A stretch of DNA of 64,000 nucleotides from Corythucha ciliata (taxonomy: Eukaryota > Arthropoda > Insecta > Hemiptera > Tingidae): NCBI GenBank assembly GCA_038030265.1, contig CM075939.1:46605253-46669252 (forward strand). Reading direction: 5' to 3'. The translations under genes were made by a program, and so were the position numbers. The stretch's first letter is position 1, and each line of letters opens with the position of its first letter. The notes beneath the pieces are model-generated. The model did no database searches. It had not been told where the DNA came from and was given only the letters and a program-made list of their open reading frames with translations. Shown piece by piece: positions 61,640-64,000 of this stretch.

Positions 61640-62245
61640 TCAAGTTTTTGTACCGAGAGATCCTTGAAGATCCGAATTTATTGGGCTTAGCTCTTTAAAA
61701 TAGCAATTGGGGGAGGGGGGGGGTCCATGTCAGTTCGGTTCGGCTCTTTCAAATATCAACTTCAAGGGTTTGGCTCAACCGATAAGCCAATTTCGTAACT
61801 ATGTCTTCTTCAAAACACAATTTCACGACGTTTCCCTCATTCTAAAGAGCAATTTCGCGGAATCTTTAAATATCGAATTTCCAGGATTTGCCCCTTTAAC
61901 GCGTCAATTGGGCAGATTTCTCTTCTTTTAAAACCCACGGTTTGGTCCACTTTGGATTTGACTGTTTAAAATGGACATTTCGGGTGTTTGGCTCAAATAC
62001 GCAAATTTCACTTTCACATGTTTGGATCTTTCAAGACCCCTTTTTGTGGAAGAGGCGCCTTCAAAGCCAATTTCACGGAGTTTCATGGTTGGAAAATCCA
62101 ATTTCGTGGGGCTGAATTCTTCAAAAACCAAATTATTCAGATTTTTAGCACTGTAAAACACAAATTTCCCGGATGTTGTCTCCATTAAAAATCATTATTT
62201 TCTCGGCTTGGGCATTTTAGAACACGATTTTAATCGTATCAACAG
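61640..62245 (-). repeat. Family E, reverse, inside hAT element
   Basis: Units such as GCCAATTTCGTAAC and CTTCAAAACACAATTTCACG. Open frames on both strands at 61928-62188 are repeat readings. Confidence 0.75.
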
Positions 62246-62393
62246 AACTGCCTCAAAATTGTAAGAATTCAGCCGAGTGTAACTCCTGAACGATTATTTT
62301 GTAATTATTTTTATTCCAATCCGCCCCCCCCCCCACATGGATCGGGGCCCCTAGGCGGTTGCCTACCCTGCCTACCTCCTAAAAACGGCCCTG

Positions 62394-62735
62394 GCTCCAA
62401 CCACAGCAAAGCTCCGACCACAGATAGAACTTCCATTCACCCCAAGCACAGCAAAGGTCCAACCAAAATTAGCACATCTAACCACAGCAAAACCCCAACC
62501 GCAGCAGAGCTCAAACCACGGCAAGGGTCCAACCACAGCAAAACCCCAACCACAGCAGAGTTCAAACCACAGCAAATCTCCAACCACAGCAAAGCTCCAA
62601 CCGCAGTAAACCCCCAACCACAGGAAACCCCCAACCACAGTAAATGTTCATTCGTAGCATAGCTCCAACCACAGCAAGGGTCCAACCACAGCAAAGCTCC
62701 AACCACAGTTAGAACCTCCAACCGCAATAAAGCTT
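62394..62735 (+). repeat. Short-period repeat, family G
   Basis: Around eighteen units of about 17-20 bp on CCAACCACAGCAAAGCTC. The minus-strand frames at 62372-62853 encode a Leu/Trp/Gly-rich periodic peptide that is only a reading of this array. Confidence 0.9.
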
Positions 62736-64000
62736 CAATTTCTTCTCTTTTCTTTTTTTGGGCACCCCCACACGGAAGGCAGGGCTCGAGGCGTGGACCC
62801 GGTGTCCCTCCAATGCCGACAAGCCTGCAACCACCGAACAGAATAGACGACATTCAGGCTACCGAAAGTTGATATGTCCCCACTCAAAAACATTATGCCA
62901 AGAATATTTTGCCCAGACAGACTTTTGAAAAAAAAAATACCATTTTCCGATGGAAACCAAAGATTTCACCCCAGAAACTGAAAATTAACATGCATTACAA
63001 GAGTGCCTTGGCTATAAATACCATATTTCAGCGCAAATACCACTAATTTGGCTCCATTAGGGGATTTTACCCCTAAATACTAACCTACTGAAACTTTAAA
63101 ATTGGCACCTTGACACTTTTTACGACCGGAAAAGGTCAAATCTGCGGAAATTGCGCTAAAAGCTGACTATTTACCCAGTAACAAAAGGCATTCGGGAGAG
63201 CTGAGGAGGAAAGGGAGTCCAAATTCTGTTACGTAGAAAAAGTTGTACAATGTTTTTTGTGAAAAATTTTCCAATTTTAGGGCTAGTGGGGTTTCAGTGA
63301 ACCGAAACAGCGAGCAACTCGCACTTTTTCAAGATTATAATAATGATGGCGAGGGTGTTGCCATTTTCTTAATAGAACAGTCACTTTATTCGCTCAAAAC
63401 TGCCATATTACATGTTCAATCTAGCAAATGTCCAAGTTTTCGTCTGAATAACCGCACAATTTCAGGATGAACTATACGGTGAAAGTGGGTGCAAAAGCTC
63501 TACGAGCCTCCTGATTTGATCCAAAAGCTTTCTTCCGTTGTTGGATGGAGGGACACCACAGTGGCACAGTTGTGTTTGAGCCGATTTAAAGGACCAAAGG
63601 ATAGGAGAATAATAAATAGGGCAACACTATGCGTCCAAATTCAGCTTTTTTCGCGAGTTTATTTTGTTCATAAACGAAGGACGTAATATCTAAATTTATT
63701 TCTAATTTTAATTCGAGTAATATTTCTCACTAGAAGGCAGTTTTGTTGATCTGTTTCCATTAAAAGCTCTATTTTTAAAACTTTTTTTTTCCTTATTCTC
63801 ATCCGCATAGTTTAAAAAACAACTTCGGGCTCTCTCGGGTTAGGAAATCTGGCATTTTTCCCATCAGTATATTCACACCGAGTTTAATAACACGTACGTT
63901 CTCTAGCAATTGCACAGTAAATTCGTGGCTTTTAACGATTCCATTTATTTTTGGGTGGGAAATCATTAACCTGACGTTTATTATTTAAACAAATGACCTT
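62736..64000. other. Gene-free stretch
   Basis: No gene recognised. 62880-63200 has weak repeat-like units (CCCAGAAACTGAAA, CTAAATACTAACC). 63240-63690 has two unrecognised open frames. Confidence 0.5.

Larger units (their letters stand above)
60718..62393. mobile_element. Non-autonomous hAT element (1676 bp)
   Basis: Terminal inverted repeats CAGGGCCGTTT (60718-60728) and its reverse complement (62383-62393) are perfect. The 8-bp target duplication GCTCCAAC flanks both sides exactly (60710-60717, 62394-62401). GGGGCCCCTAGGCG lies just inside both ends. The interior has no transposase: it consists mainly of degenerate repeats of family B (reversed) and family E (reversed). An unfilled copy of the target (CGTAGCATAGCTCCAACC) occurs at 62653-62670 in the same array, which confirms the insertion point. 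Confidence 0.93.

Noticed and set aside
62372..62853. Periodic Leu/Cys/Gly/Trp protein of 88-138 residues on the minus strand
   Set aside because: It is a translation of the 17-20 bp family G repeat; every frame of such an array is open by periodicity.

Overview
This window looks like non-coding, repeat-dominated DNA from an invertebrate nuclear genome, probably an arthropod. The evidence is spliced transposon genes with GT-AG introns, decayed non-LTR and Gypsy-type retroelements, hAT and PIF/Harbinger DNA transposons, abundant homopolymers and microsatellites, and no bacterial operon structure. I could not recognise a single intact host gene, rRNA or canonical tRNA. Species cannot be fixed from the sequence.

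Layout. 1-3.4 kb is mostly degenerate short-period repeat, here called family A (monomer about 30-33 bp, key words GCGGCTAAAATTGAG and GCGCTAATT). 3.44-5.95 kb is a decayed PIF/Harbinger transposon with two spliced genes on opposite strands whose exons interlock. 6.56-9.23 kb is a nearly identical 1.34 kb tandem duplication. 13.3-15.9 kb is an antisense non-LTR retrotransposon (endonuclease end, reverse transcriptase, RNase H, zinc-knuckle tail) broken by frameshifts. 20.4-28.7 kb is a succession of different degenerate repeat families (B, F, A, C, D, A, E) with a MITE and a possible SINE. 34.1-38.3 kb has family A, a multi-arm foldback cluster, a Gypsy integrase remnant and a second non-LTR RT remnant. 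39.9-50.9 kb has three short Harbinger-type MITEs with 3-bp CWG target duplications and one decayed relative. 54-57 kb has family A, family D and a third non-LTR remnant. 60.7-62.4 kb is a complete non-autonomous hAT element with a perfect 8-bp duplication, inserted into a short-period array and itself filled with two of the degenerate repeat families. The long stretches between (16.7-20.4, 28.7-34.1, 40.1-45.9, 51-54, 57.1-60.7 kb) show only spurious ORFs, poly-G/C and poly-A/T tracts and microsatellites.

How it fits together. Nothing here is a functional pathway. The main stories are the interlocked antisense gene pair of the Harbinger element, the MITEs that share CWG target preference, and a set of at least five unrelated-looking degenerate repeat families with similar monomer length. 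These recur in both orientations, in one case as the body of a defined hAT transposon and in another with a conserved boundary motif. This suggests the arrays are parts of mobile elements rather than local satellites.
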